NCBI GenBank assembly: GCA_039817385.1
Contig: JBCBVY010000004.1
Span: 62,001 to 126,000 of the forward strand
Reading direction: 5' to 3'
Source: JBCBCP01 sp039817385
GTDB lineage: Bacteria; Pseudomonadota; Alphaproteobacteria; Rhodobacterales; Rhodobacteraceae
Length of the DNA stretch: 64,000 nucleotides
The position numbers and the translations under genes are program-made. The stretch's first letter is position 1, and the number at the start of each line of letters is the position of its first letter. The notes beneath the pieces were generated by a model. It did no database searches and was not told where the DNA came from. It saw only the letters and a program-made list of their open reading frames with translations. Below, one piece after another: positions 52,651 through 60,320 of this stretch.

Positions 52651-52686
52651 AACCCCGGCCCGCCGCCGCGCGCCGGGGTTTTTTTT
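52651..52686 (+). terminator. Intrinsic terminator after pepF
   Basis: AACCCCGGC (52651-52659) pairs with GCCGGGGTT (52672-52680), a nine-base GC-rich stem, followed by an uninterrupted T run to 52686. It lies 25 bases after the pepF stop and is a classic intrinsic terminator. Confidence 0.92.
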
Positions 52687-52764
52687 ATTTTGTTTCATTC
52701 AAGCGTCGTGCGGGCGCCGTAACATTCGCCTTGGAAAATTGTTTTTTCAACCAAAGAGATTGCC

Positions 52765-53865
52765 ATGACGGATACCGCACAGACAGGCCCCGAGCCTGAT
52801 ATTTCAACCTCGCGCTACATTGCACAGCTGATGGACAGCACGATCAAGATCCCCGGCACGGGCTTTGCCATTGGGCTCGACGGCATCTTGGGCGTTGTGC
52901 CGGTTATTGGTGACCTGATCACAGGCGCGGCCGGCGCCTACATCCTGGTCGACGCCGCCAAGCACAAAGTCCCGCCGGAGAAGATGGGCAAGATGGCCCT
53001 CAACCTGGGCGGGGACGTTCTGGCGGGCGCGGCCGTGCCGGTCGCGGGCGATCTGTTCGATGTGGTCTGGAAGGCCAACCGCAAGAACCTCACGCTGCTC
53101 GAAGATCACCTTGGCCTGCCCCGCACATACGCCAAGGGCGGGGACGACATGCCAACCGAAGCGCGCTTTCGCCCCAAGGCGCCGCGCCGCGCCGTTTCGC
53201 TCACCGCATTTGCCCTGGGCGGCAGCGGCGGCGCGGGCGGTGGCGGCACCGATGCGCTGGCCGTCGACAGCGCGGAGGCGGGCCGGCCCGCCGAACTGGT
53301 CCGTTACACCTTTACTGCCGACCGGGTCGAACGCCGCTCAGAGACCCATGTGCGCGGGGGCGGTGGCGGCGGCATGATCATGACAACCGGCGGCAACGTG
53401 TCCGGCCACATCGCGCCGGTCACCATCAATTCCTGGACCACCCACACCAACGAGGTTTGGTACACGCGAGAGGACGGGACGGAGACGTTTATCTTGCTTG
53501 ATGCGAACGCAACGCCCGTGCGCAACGGCCAAAAGCTGTCCCTTGTCTTCACCGCGGCACCACACCTCAAGGGCAAGATGGCCCTGACCATCGTGCGCAA
53601 CCATTCGATGGGCGACACGAAGGTGTATCCCGGCACCAAACGGGCGCAAACCATCGCGGGCCATTCGTTCAAGCTTGGCATCGCTGCGCTGGTGGGCGTG
53701 ATCGCTGTCATCGCCTTTCTTGTCGGCAGTGCCATCGCGATGCCATTCCTGGGTGTGCTTTTGGCGCTGCCTGCCGTCTTCCTCGCGTGGCGTGAGGGCA
53801 AGCGGCTGGAGGCGCGCACCAACGACTTCCTCGCCGAGGCCGCCGCCTTCGCCGAGGACGGCTAA
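52765..53865 (+). CDS. DUF4112-domain membrane protein with a long C-terminal extension
   Basis: The product is 366 residues. Positions 15-125 are a DUF4112 domain (YIAQLMDSTIKIPGTGFAIG, VVPVIGDLITGAAGAYILVDA, VAGDLFDVVWKANRKNLTLL). A Gly-rich linker (GGSGGAGGGGTD) leads to a beta-rich region (about 170-285), where GGGGGGMIMTTGGNVSGHI is notable. The C terminus has two adjacent membrane helices (LGIAALVGVIAVIAFLVGSA, MPFLGVLLALPAVFLAW). Most DUF4112 proteins are only about 150 residues, so the extension is unusual. The upstream 78 bases are AT-rich and likely hold its promoter. The function is unknown. Confidence 0.8.
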   Translation: MTDTAQTGPEPDISTSRYIAQLMDSTIKIPGTGFAIGLDGILGVVPVIGDLITGAAGAYILVDAAKHKVPPEKMGKMALNLGGDVLAGAAVPVAGDLFDVVWKANRKNLTLLEDHLGLPRTYAKGGDDMPTEARFRPKAPRRAVSLTAFALGGSGGAGGGGTDALAVDSAEAGRPAELVRYTFTADRVERRSETHVRGGGGGGMIMTTGGNVSGHIAPVTINSWTTHTNEVWYTREDGTETFILLDANATPVRNGQKLSLVFTAAPHLKGKMALTIVRNHSMGDTKVYPGTKRAQTIAGHSFKLGIAALVGVIAVIAFLVGSAIAMPFLGVLLALPAVFLAWREGKRLEARTNDFLAEAAAFAEDG

Positions 53866-54836
53866 CCGTCCACGGGCGGTGCCCCGGCGCCGCCCGCCGC
53901 CACCCGCGAAAGGAACCGGTCCACGAGGTCCGGCGCTGTGGTGCTCAGACACCTGTCCGCAAAATACCACCAGACGTACTTGTCATAGGCCCGCCTCCGC
54001 GGCTCAGAGCGCAGCACCCGCGCCACATCCTCCGCCGATCGCGCCTCATCCGCGATGTGGTGAAAATCGGCGCGCCCACATAGCACCACGGGCTTGCGGT
54101 GCAGATACGCCTCGATCCCGACCGCCGAATTGATCGTCACAACCCGGGCACTGGCGGCGATCAGGTCGTGAATGTTCCCCTCCGACACCGTGACCGGCAG
54201 CCCCGCCAGCCACGCCCGAGTCTCAGGGTCCGCATCACGCGGATGCGGCTTGACGACGACAGGGCCCACATTCGCCTCCAGCGCGGCTGCCACCATCGCG
54301 CGGCGATCCAGCCACATCGTCTCGCCCACCCCGCGATGCGCCTCGGATTGCAAAAATACCGCCACGCAGCCCTCCGGCACTTCGGCGACATCAGCGGGCT
54401 GTTCATATCGCGACGCCCGCCCGCCCACGATCCGGCCCTTGAGCCGGCGAAAAAACGGCCGCGCGACCTCGGCATCAATGCGCCGCGGATCAAACCGCGC
54501 CGCGCCAATCGAAGAAAACGCCCTGATGCCAAAAGGGTCGAGGTTCCAGAACGGATAGATATACGCGATGCCGGCATTCAATACCCGTGGATGCCGAAAC
54601 CGGCCGTGGTTCACGATGTGAAAGGCCTCATCCGCCGCCACCTGGTCCAGCAGCGTCTCCCGGTCGAGCGCCCGCAGCTCATAGGCCGCACCGCGCGCGG
54701 TAAGCCCCGCCGTCAGTGTCGCGTAAAACGGCAAGAGCCCCGACCCGAACGGGCCGAGCCACGACCGCGGCACATGGAACACCAGCCCCTTCTCTGTTTC
54801 CAAAAAATCCCCCCCGGAGGGTCGATCTGCCACCAC
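53862..54836 (-). CDS. Capsular polysaccharide synthesis-type protein (KpsS/KpsC-like)
   Basis: The 324-residue (or shorter) protein contains LVFHVPRSWLGPFGSGLLPF, FQSEAHRGVGETMW, VVVKPHPRDADPETRAWL, SEGNIHDLIAASARVVTINS and AVGIEAYLHRKPVVLCG, the pattern of bacterial capsule beta-Kdo transferases and related export proteins. No other capsule genes are beside it. The start is unsettled: GTG 54836, or TTG 54803 (LETEKGLVFHVP) preceded by GGGGGGGA. It overlaps convergent DUF4112 by four bases. Confidence 0.75.
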   Translation of the reverse strand: MVADRPSGGDFLETEKGLVFHVPRSWLGPFGSGLLPFYATLTAGLTARGAAYELRALDRETLLDQVAADEAFHIVNHGRFRHPRVLNAGIAYIYPFWNLDPFGIRAFSSIGAARFDPRRIDAEVARPFFRRLKGRIVGGRASRYEQPADVAEVPEGCVAVFLQSEAHRGVGETMWLDRRAMVAAALEANVGPVVVKPHPRDADPETRAWLAGLPVTVSEGNIHDLIAASARVVTINSAVGIEAYLHRKPVVLCGRADFHHIADEARSAEDVARVLRSEPRRRAYDKYVWWYFADRCLSTTAPDLVDRFLSRVAAGGAGAPPVDG

Positions 54837-54893
54837 GAAATAGCCCCGCCCAATTCAGGGCGAGGCTAGACAAAGGCCGCGAGAAACGAAAGG

Positions 54894-55787
54894 TCAGGCG
54901 CTCAAAAGCCCCTTTTCCTTCGCCAGGTCCCGCATCCGTTTCTGCAGCTTTTCAAAGGCGCGCACCTCGATCTGGCGGATACGCTCGCGGCTCACGCCGT
55001 ATTGCCCGCTCAGATCTTCCAGCGTCACCGCTTCGTCCGACAGGCGGCGCTGGGTCAGGATGTCCTTTTCCCGCTCGTTCAGCACGTCCAGCGCTGCGGC
55101 CAGCATCTCCCGGCGCACCTCAAGCTCGTCCCGCTCCGCATAATCGCCCGCCTGGTCTGCGTCTTCATCTTCCAGCCAGTCCTGCCACTGCATCGTGCCT
55201 TCGCCTTCGGAGCCGACCGTCGCGTTCAGCGACGCATCCCCGCCCGACAGGCGCCGGTTCATGGAGATTACCTCCGTCTCCGTCACGCCCAGATCGGTCG
55301 CGATGCGCGCGACGTTCTCGGGCCGCATGTCACCCTCCTCCAGCGCGCCGATGCGGGCCTTGGCCTTGCGCAGGTTGAAGAACAGCTTCTTTTGCGCAGA
55401 TGTCGTGCCCAGCTTCACAAGGCTCCAGGACCGCAGGATGTATTCCTGGATCGAGGCGCGGATCCACCACATCGCGTAGGTCGCAAGGCGAAAGCCTTTT
55501 TCGGGGTCGAACCGCTTGACCGCCTGCATCAGGCCCACGTTGGCCTCGGAGATCACCTCCGCCTGCGGCAGGCCGTAACCCCGGTATCCCATCGCGATCT
55601 TCGCGGCGAGGCGCAGGTGGCTGGTGACCATCTTGTGCGCAGCCTCAGTGTCCTGTTCTTCGACCCAGCGCTTGGCCAGCATGTATTCCTCTTCGGGCTC
55701 CAGCAGCGGGAACTTGCGGATCTCCTGCATGTAGCGGTTCAGCCCGCCTTCCGGCGTCGGTGCTGGCAAATTTGCGTAATTGGCCAT
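54894..55787 (-). CDS. rpoH: RNA polymerase heat-shock sigma factor (sigma-32)
   Basis: The 297-residue sigma-70-family protein shows region 1.2/2.1 (GGLNRYMQEIRKFPLLEPEE), region 2.3-2.4 (FRLATYAMWWIRASIQEYIL) followed directly by RSWSLVKLGTTSAQKKLFF, and the region 4 helix-turn-helix (TLEDLSGQYGVSRERIRQIE). The stretch QKKLFFNLRK is the RpoH box that separates sigma-32 from RpoD and RpoS. It directs heat-shock genes. A strong ribosome-binding site (AAGGGGGACATC) precedes the ATG. Many Rhodobacterales have two rpoH paralogs; which one this is cannot be told. Confidence 0.95.
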   Translation of the reverse strand: MANYANLPAPTPEGGLNRYMQEIRKFPLLEPEEEYMLAKRWVEEQDTEAAHKMVTSHLRLAAKIAMGYRGYGLPQAEVISEANVGLMQAVKRFDPEKGFRLATYAMWWIRASIQEYILRSWSLVKLGTTSAQKKLFFNLRKAKARIGALEEGDMRPENVARIATDLGVTETEVISMNRRLSGGDASLNATVGSEGEGTMQWQDWLEDEDADQAGDYAERDELEVRREMLAAALDVLNEREKDILTQRRLSDEAVTLEDLSGQYGVSRERIRQIEVRAFEKLQKRMRDLAKEKGLLSA

Positions 55788-55897
55788 GATGTCCCCCTTG
55801 TCGTGGGCCGTATGTTACGGCGGTTAACATGCGATATGTGGTGCGGCGTAAGGCACTGCAAGCCCTGTTCCCAACAAAAGATATGCCGTGTCGTGCG

Positions 55898-55936
55898 GCA
55901 CGGGCAGCCCGCTCACGGCTTCGTGCCCGCCCGTGC
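55898..55936 (-). terminator. Hairpin between rluD and rpoH
   Basis: GCACGGGC (55898-55905) and GCCCGTGC (55929-55936) pair perfectly around a loop that can itself fold. It lies 13 bases past the rluD stop on the minus strand and upstream of the rpoH leader. No T run; probable transcript-end structure. Confidence 0.45.
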
Positions 55937-55948
55937 GCATAAGCGGCT

Positions 55949-56962
55949 TTAACCGCGCAGCGCCTGTAACAGAGCGCCCATATCGGGCGGCAAATCGGCC
56001 TCGAACCGTAACATTTCGCCGCTCAGGGGATGTTCAAAGCCCAGAACCGCCGCATGAAGCGCCTGCCGGTCAAAGCCCCGCACCGCCGCTGCGCCCGCCG
56101 GCCCCAGCGCCGCTTCGGACAGTTTGCGCGCCCCGCCATAGACCGGATCGCCAATCAGCCCATGCCCCGCATGGGCCAGATGCACCCGGATCTGATGCGT
56201 CCGCCCGGTCTCAAGCCAGCAGGCAACAAGGGAACAGACCCCGCCAAAAGCCTCCAGCACCCGCGCCCGCGTCACCGCGTGCTTGCCGCCCTCGAACAGC
56301 ACCGCTTGCCGCTGGCGGTCCGTCCGGTGCCGCGCCAGCTGCGTCGTCAGCTTTAGAACGGCCCCTTCAAAGGACACGCCCCGCACGCCGCGCAGCCGCG
56401 GATCGCCCGCGTCCGGCACGCCGTAGACGACCGCGCGGTATTCCCGTTCCACGCTGTGCTGCGCGAACTGCGCCGCGAGGCCGTGATGGGCCGCATCGCT
56501 TTTGGCCACGACCAGCAAACCGCTCGTATCCTTGTCGATCCGGTGCACGATCCCAGGCCGCTTGACTCCGCCCACCCCCGACAGCGCCGCGCCGCAATGG
56601 GCCAGCAAGGCGTTCACCAACGTGCCACAGGGCGTGCCGGGGGCCGGATGCACCACCATGCCCGCGGGCTTGTTCACCACGATCAGCGCGTCATCCTCGA
56701 ACACCACGTCGAGCGGGATATCCTCCGGCCCGATATGGCTTTCTTCGGCGGGGGCCAGGGCAATCTCCACCACGTCACCCTCGGCCACACGCGCCTTCGC
56801 ATCCACCTGCACGGCGCCGCGCACGCGGACCGCGCCCTCCGCGATCAGCCGCGCCAGCCGCGTGCGCGACAGCGCCGCCGCCTCTGGCACATCCCGCACC
56901 AGCGCCTTATCAAGCCGGGGCGGCGGCGCCGCGCCAATGACAAAAGTCAGGATTTCACCCAT
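55949..56962 (-). CDS. 23S rRNA pseudouridine synthase, RluD/RluC type
   Basis: The 337-residue enzyme has an N-terminal S4 domain (LSRTRLARLIAEGAVRVRGA) and a pseudouridine synthase core, with the catalytic Asp in PGIVHRIDKDTSGLLVVAKS. VNKPAGMVVHPAPG, LETGRTHQIRVHLAHAGHGL and GDPVYGG follow. RluD makes pseudouridines 1911, 1915 and 1917 in 23S rRNA in E. coli. The ATG at 56962 shares the palindromic CATG with the start of the divergent gene, leaving no intergenic space. Confidence 0.92.
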   Translation of the reverse strand: MGEILTFVIGAAPPPRLDKALVRDVPEAAALSRTRLARLIAEGAVRVRGAVQVDAKARVAEGDVVEIALAPAEESHIGPEDIPLDVVFEDDALIVVNKPAGMVVHPAPGTPCGTLVNALLAHCGAALSGVGGVKRPGIVHRIDKDTSGLLVVAKSDAAHHGLAAQFAQHSVEREYRAVVYGVPDAGDPRLRGVRGVSFEGAVLKLTTQLARHRTDRQRQAVLFEGGKHAVTRARVLEAFGGVCSLVACWLETGRTHQIRVHLAHAGHGLIGDPVYGGARKLSEAALGPAGAAAVRGFDRQALHAAVLGFEHPLSGEMLRFEADLPPDMGALLQALRG

Positions 56963-57251
56963 GACGGACCCTGAGACCTCTCACAACCTGACCTTCCTGC
57001 GCCGCCTCGTGACCGTGCTGACGGCCACCATGATCCTCGGCGTTCTACTGATCGTGACGCTGCTTGTCATCCGCCTGAACACGGCCCCCGCCCCGCTCAG
57101 CCTGCCAGAGGGTCTGAGCCTGCCGGACGGCAGCGCGCCAGAGGCAATTACCCTCACGCAAACTCGCATCCTTCTGATTGACGACGCGGGCACAGTGCAC
57201 ATCCACGACCGCAGCACCGGCACCCACCTGCAAAGCCTGATGCTGCCCTAA
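56961..57251 (+). CDS. Small single-pass membrane protein (DUF6476-like)
   Basis: The 96-residue protein has one membrane helix at about 18-40 (VLTATMILGVLLIVTLLVIRL), then LPEGLSLPDGSAPEAITLT and a C-terminal IDDAGTVHIHDRSTG. The layout matches small proteins encoded beside rluD in Rhodobacteraceae. The start ATG (56961) overlaps the rluD ATG on the other strand. AGGA lies upstream inside rluD. The function is unknown. Confidence 0.75.
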   Translation: MTDPETSHNLTFLRRLVTVLTATMILGVLLIVTLLVIRLNTAPAPLSLPEGLSLPDGSAPEAITLTQTRILLIDDAGTVHIHDRSTGTHLQSLMLP

Positions 57252-57280
57252 CCCTGCCCTAACCCTGGCCTGACCTTGGC

Positions 57281-57563
57281 TCCGGAGCCGCCCTCGCTTG
57301 AGCTCCAAGAGGCAGGAGGGGGCGGACGGGTCCAGTTGAAATGCGGAGGCTCCCTGAAAGAGGAAACCGTATTTCTGCTGGACGCGGCCGCACCCTCCTG
57401 TCACGCCAGAGATCATGTGAGGGCGGATCAGGCGCCCAGGTCTTGGCTCTGGTGAGCCCGAAGCGCAGCAACACTTGCCACCAAACACAGACGCAACAGC
57501 AGGGCGCCCCCGCTTCGCGCAGCGAAGCGCCTCCCTCTTCGTCAGATTATTTCCGATAATCTG
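57281..57563 (+). repeat. Dispersed structured repeat, copy C
   Basis: Close match to 9190-9467 over its length, beginning CCGGAGCCGCCCTCGCTTGA. The long hairpin arms are conserved (AGGAGGGGGCGGACGGGTCC and its partner around 57377-57430). The second hairpin is CGCTTCGC/GCGAAGCG (57511-57518/57522-57529), where copies A and B have CGTTTTGC/GCAAAACG, and the third is CAGATTAT/ATAATCTG (57543-57563). Paired changes on both sides of a stem show that base pairing, not sequence, is preserved. It lies between convergent 3' ends (DUF6476-like gene and tRNA-His). Confidence 0.88.
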
Positions 57564-57610
57564 GTGCCGGATCGAAGCGCGCGGTGGCTGGTTCCCAGCG
57601 GATCAGGGCT

Positions 57611-57678
57611 GTGGCTGAACATGCCTCTGCGCGCCCCGTTCCTTGCCACCCGTTTTCCGCGCCCTTGCGCGGAAAACG
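57611..57678 (+). repeat. Second-module repeat with 12-base perfect hairpin
   Basis: GTGGCTGAACATGCCTCTGC and the following CCTTGCCACC resemble 6058-6099 and 6435-6476. It ends in CGTTTTCCGCGC/GCGCGGAAAACG (57651-57662/57667-57678) with loop CCTT. On the minus strand this hairpin directly follows the 3' end of tRNA-His, so it may terminate or help process that transcript. Confidence 0.7.
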
Positions 57679-57679
57679 A

Positions 57680-57756
57680 TGGTACCACCGCCCCGGCTCG
57701 AACGGGGGACCTCCTGATCCACAATCAGGCGCTCTAACCAACTGAGCTACGGCGGC
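57680..57756 (-). tRNA. tRNA-His (GTG anticodon), A73 without encoded G-1
   Basis: The acceptor GCCGCCG (57756-57750) pairs with CGGTGGT (57690-57684) using two G-T wobbles. Anticodon loop TTGTGGA gives GTG. The T arm is CCCCG-TTCGAGC-CGGGG, and the 3' end is A73 then encoded CCA. The base before position 1 is T, not G. A tRNA-His lacking G-1 and with A73 is a known peculiarity of a group of alphaproteobacteria that have an adapted histidyl-tRNA synthetase. Confidence 0.94.
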
Positions 57757-57798
57757 ACTGGTGTCCAGATACAAACACCAAAAAGGGATTGCAAGCGG

Positions 57799-58275
57799 TC
57801 AGAAGCGCAAGGTCCACGTCTGCTCCACAAGGTTTTGGCCAAAAGCGTGCACAGGCTCCGACCGCTCGAGCGCAAAGCCGGAGCGCGCATAAAGCGCGCA
57901 AGCGGCCCGGTGGCTCTCATGCGTCCACAGCGTCAAACCGGCATAGCCCGCCTGCCGCGCAAACCCGAGGCAGGTCTGCAAAAGCCGGAGGCCCAAGCCC
58001 CGCCCCCGCGCCTCCGGCACCAGAAGGAACAGGCGCAGCTTGGCCAGATCCTCCGGCCCCTGCACGCAAAAGATCGACCCAAACCGCTGCGCGCCATCCT
58101 CGGCAATCCACCCCCGTTCCCGCGCGGGATCGTTACCAGCCACAAAATCCTCCAGGATCGAGCGCACCAGCGGCCCAAAGCTGTCATCAAACCCTTCTTC
58201 TGCTGCGTAGAGCGTGCCGTGCCGCTCCACCAGCCAGTCAAGGTCATCAGCGTCAAAACTGCGTATCCGTTCCAT
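57799..58275 (-). CDS. GNAT family N-acetyltransferase
   Basis: The 158-residue protein has the GNAT acetyl-CoA pattern: LRLFLLVPEARGRGLGLRLL (motif A with RGRGLG), followed by LTLWTHESHRAACALYARSG and FALERSEPV. The acceptor is unknown. The ATG at 58275 is used because the fold begins there. It lies between tRNA-His and the small DUF6324-like gene, from which it is divergent by 58 bases. Confidence 0.88.
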   Translation of the reverse strand: MERIRSFDADDLDWLVERHGTLYAAEEGFDDSFGPLVRSILEDFVAGNDPARERGWIAEDGAQRFGSIFCVQGPEDLAKLRLFLLVPEARGRGLGLRLLQTCLGFARQAGYAGLTLWTHESHRAACALYARSGFALERSEPVHAFGQNLVEQTWTLRF

Positions 58276-58333
58276 ATCCCCACCGTGCCGCGCACCAGCT
58301 TGCCTTTCAAGCCGCCCGCCGCTAGACGGCGGC

Positions 58334-58519
58334 ATGGGCATCAATTCCGAACGCGATATCGAGGCAAACCTCCAGATCGGCCCGACCGACAAGGGCATGG
58401 TCCGCATCTATGTTGAAGCGGGCACGGCTGAAATCCCGATGGATTTCGACCCGGATGAAGCGCGCGAGATTGCCGAGGAAATCCTCGCTGCCGCGAAGGC
58501 CGCCGAAGCCCTACGGTAG
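58334..58519 (+). CDS. Small acidic protein (DUF6324-like)
   Basis: The 61-residue protein MGINSERDIEANLQIGPTDK continues with GMVRIYVEAGTAEIPMDFDP and a helix AREIAEEILAAAKAAEAL. It is acidic, with a beta then alpha pattern, and resembles small proteins conserved in Rhodobacteraceae. No function is known. The ribosome-binding site is weak. Confidence 0.7.
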   Translation: MGINSERDIEANLQIGPTDKGMVRIYVEAGTAEIPMDFDPDEAREIAEEILAAAKAAEALR

Positions 58520-58541
58520 GGTGGGGCACCCCACCGCAACC
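58517..58541. repeat. Short palindromic repeat related to 34605-34632
   Basis: TAGGGTGGGGCACCCCACCG followed by CAAC matches the first hairpin of the composite repeat at 34607-34632 (GGTGGGT/ACCCACC), here GGTGGGG/CCCCACC at 58520-58526/58529-58535. The stem is kept although the bases differ. It lies directly at the stop of the DUF6324-like gene. Confidence 0.65.
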
Positions 58542-58597
58542 CGGGACACGGTGCACCGCCCCTTGCGCCAAGCCTGCGGCCCTGCCACCGTCGCCCG

Positions 58598-60313
58598 ATG
58601 CAAGACCTGACCGCCCCCGCCGCCGCCCTTGTCGCTGTCATCCACGTCGCGCCCGGCGAGAGGGTAGCCGCGGGCGCGCCGCTGCTCACGACCGAGCTGA
58701 TGAAGATGTCCCACATTCTGCGCGCGCTCGCCCCGTGCCGCGTTGAGGCCATCCACGTCGCCCCGGGTGACGCGCTGGAGGCGGGGCAGCGCCTGATGAC
58801 CCTTGCCCCGGCGGAGGCGCCCGTGCACACCGCCGAAGCAAAACCAACCGAACGCCCCGAACGCACCCGCCTCACAGAGCGCCTCAAAGCGATCGAAACC
58901 CGCCCCGAGGCCGCTGCCAAGCGCCACGCCAAGGGCCTGCGCACCGCCCGCGAAAACGTCCTGGACCTCGCCGATCCGGGCAGCTTTACCGAATACGGCG
59001 CGCACGCGCTGGCCGCCCAGCGCACCGCGCGTACCGCCGAAGACCTCGCCGCCAGAACCCCCGCCGACGGCATCATCACCGGCACCTGCACGGTCGGCGG
59101 CACCCCGGTTGGGGTTATGGCCGTCGACTACACCGTGCTCGCGGGCACCCAGGGCTATTTCCACCACCGCAAGATCGACCGGCTGCTGGAGGCCGCCACG
59201 GGCCTCCCGCTTGTCCTTTACGCCGAAGGCGGCGGCGGGCGCCCGGGCGACGTGGACGCAGACCCGCTGGTCGCCGCTGGTCTCAACCTGCACAGCTTTG
59301 CCAACTTCGCCGCGCATCGGGGCCTCAAGATCGGCATCGCGGCGGGCTACTGCTTTGCCGGCAACGCGGCGCTTTGGGGCGTGTGCGACATCCGCATCGC
59401 GACCCAAGGCGCGAATATCGGCATGGGCGGGCCTGCGATGATCGAAGGGGGCGGGCTGGGCACCGTCGCCCCGCAAGACATTGGCCCCGCCGCGGTGCAC
59501 GCCCGCATCGGCACATTGGACTTGCTGGCAGAGGATGAAGCGGAGGCCACCGCGCAGGCCCGGGCGCTCCTGACCCTCACGCCGGAACCTGCCCCCGCAC
59601 ACGACCCGGCCCCGCTTGCCAGTGTCGTGCCCGCGGACCGCGGCGAAGCTTATGACATGCGCGAAGCCATCGCTGCGCTCACCGACAGCTTTCTCGAGCT
59701 GAAAAGCGACCACGCTCCGGGCATGATCACCGGCATCGCCCGCATCCAAGGCCGCGCCATCGCGCTCATGGCCAACAACCCACTGCATCTCGGCGGGGCA
59801 ATCGACGCAGAGGCTGCATCCAAGGGCGCCGCCTTCATCACCCTCGCGGGCCAGCTGAACCTGCCCCTCCTGAGCCTGATCGACACGCCCGGCTTCATGG
59901 TCGGGCCAGGCACCGAAGCGACCGGCCAGGTCGGCGCCACCGCCGCCCTCTTCCGCGCAGGCGCGGCCTTCCGTGGCCCGTGGGTCGCGCTGATCCTGCG
60001 CAAGGCCTACGGGCTGGGTGCGATGGCGATGGCAGGCGGCTCACTCGCGCGCCCGATCCTCACCGCAGGCTGGCCCACCGCCGAGATCGGCGCGATGGGC
60101 CTCGAAGGCGCGGTCAAGCTCGGCTACCGCGCACGGCTTGAGGCCATCGCAGACCCCGCAGACCGGCAGGCCGAAGAGGGCCGCCTGCTGGCTGCGATGT
60201 ATGACCGCGGCTCCGCCCTGAACGCGGCCAGCCTTTTGGAGTTCGACACGGTCATATTGCCCGAAGACAGCCGGAACGTCATTGCCCGCGCCTTAAACGC
60301 AGCGCTGGCATGA
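58598..60313 (+). CDS. Biotinyl domain fused to acyl-CoA carboxylase carboxyltransferase
   Basis: Residues 1-70 form a biotin/lipoyl-attachment domain with ELMKM around Lys36. Residues about 85-571 are a full carboxyltransferase with alpha- and beta-like crotonase halves: GSFTEYGAHALAAQRTART, GYFHHRKIDRLLE, FANFAAHRGLKIGIAAGYCF, and SLIDTPGFMVGPGTEATGQ, LRKAYGLGAMAMAGGS. In most propionyl- or methylcrotonyl-CoA carboxylases the biotin domain is on the biotin carboxylase subunit, so this arrangement is unusual. No biotin carboxylase gene is nearby. The substrate is undefined. No clear ribosome-binding site precedes ATG 58598. Confidence 0.87.
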   Translation: MQDLTAPAAALVAVIHVAPGERVAAGAPLLTTELMKMSHILRALAPCRVEAIHVAPGDALEAGQRLMTLAPAEAPVHTAEAKPTERPERTRLTERLKAIETRPEAAAKRHAKGLRTARENVLDLADPGSFTEYGAHALAAQRTARTAEDLAARTPADGIITGTCTVGGTPVGVMAVDYTVLAGTQGYFHHRKIDRLLEAATGLPLVLYAEGGGGRPGDVDADPLVAAGLNLHSFANFAAHRGLKIGIAAGYCFAGNAALWGVCDIRIATQGANIGMGGPAMIEGGGLGTVAPQDIGPAAVHARIGTLDLLAEDEAEATAQARALLTLTPEPAPAHDPAPLASVVPADRGEAYDMREAIAALTDSFLELKSDHAPGMITGIARIQGRAIALMANNPLHLGGAIDAEAASKGAAFITLAGQLNLPLLSLIDTPGFMVGPGTEATGQVGATAALFRAGAAFRGPWVALILRKAYGLGAMAMAGGSLARPILTAGWPTAEIGAMGLEGAVKLGYRARLEAIADPADRQAEEGRLLAAMYDRGSALNAASLLEFDTVILPEDSRNVIARALNAALA

Positions 60314-60320
60314 ACGCGCT

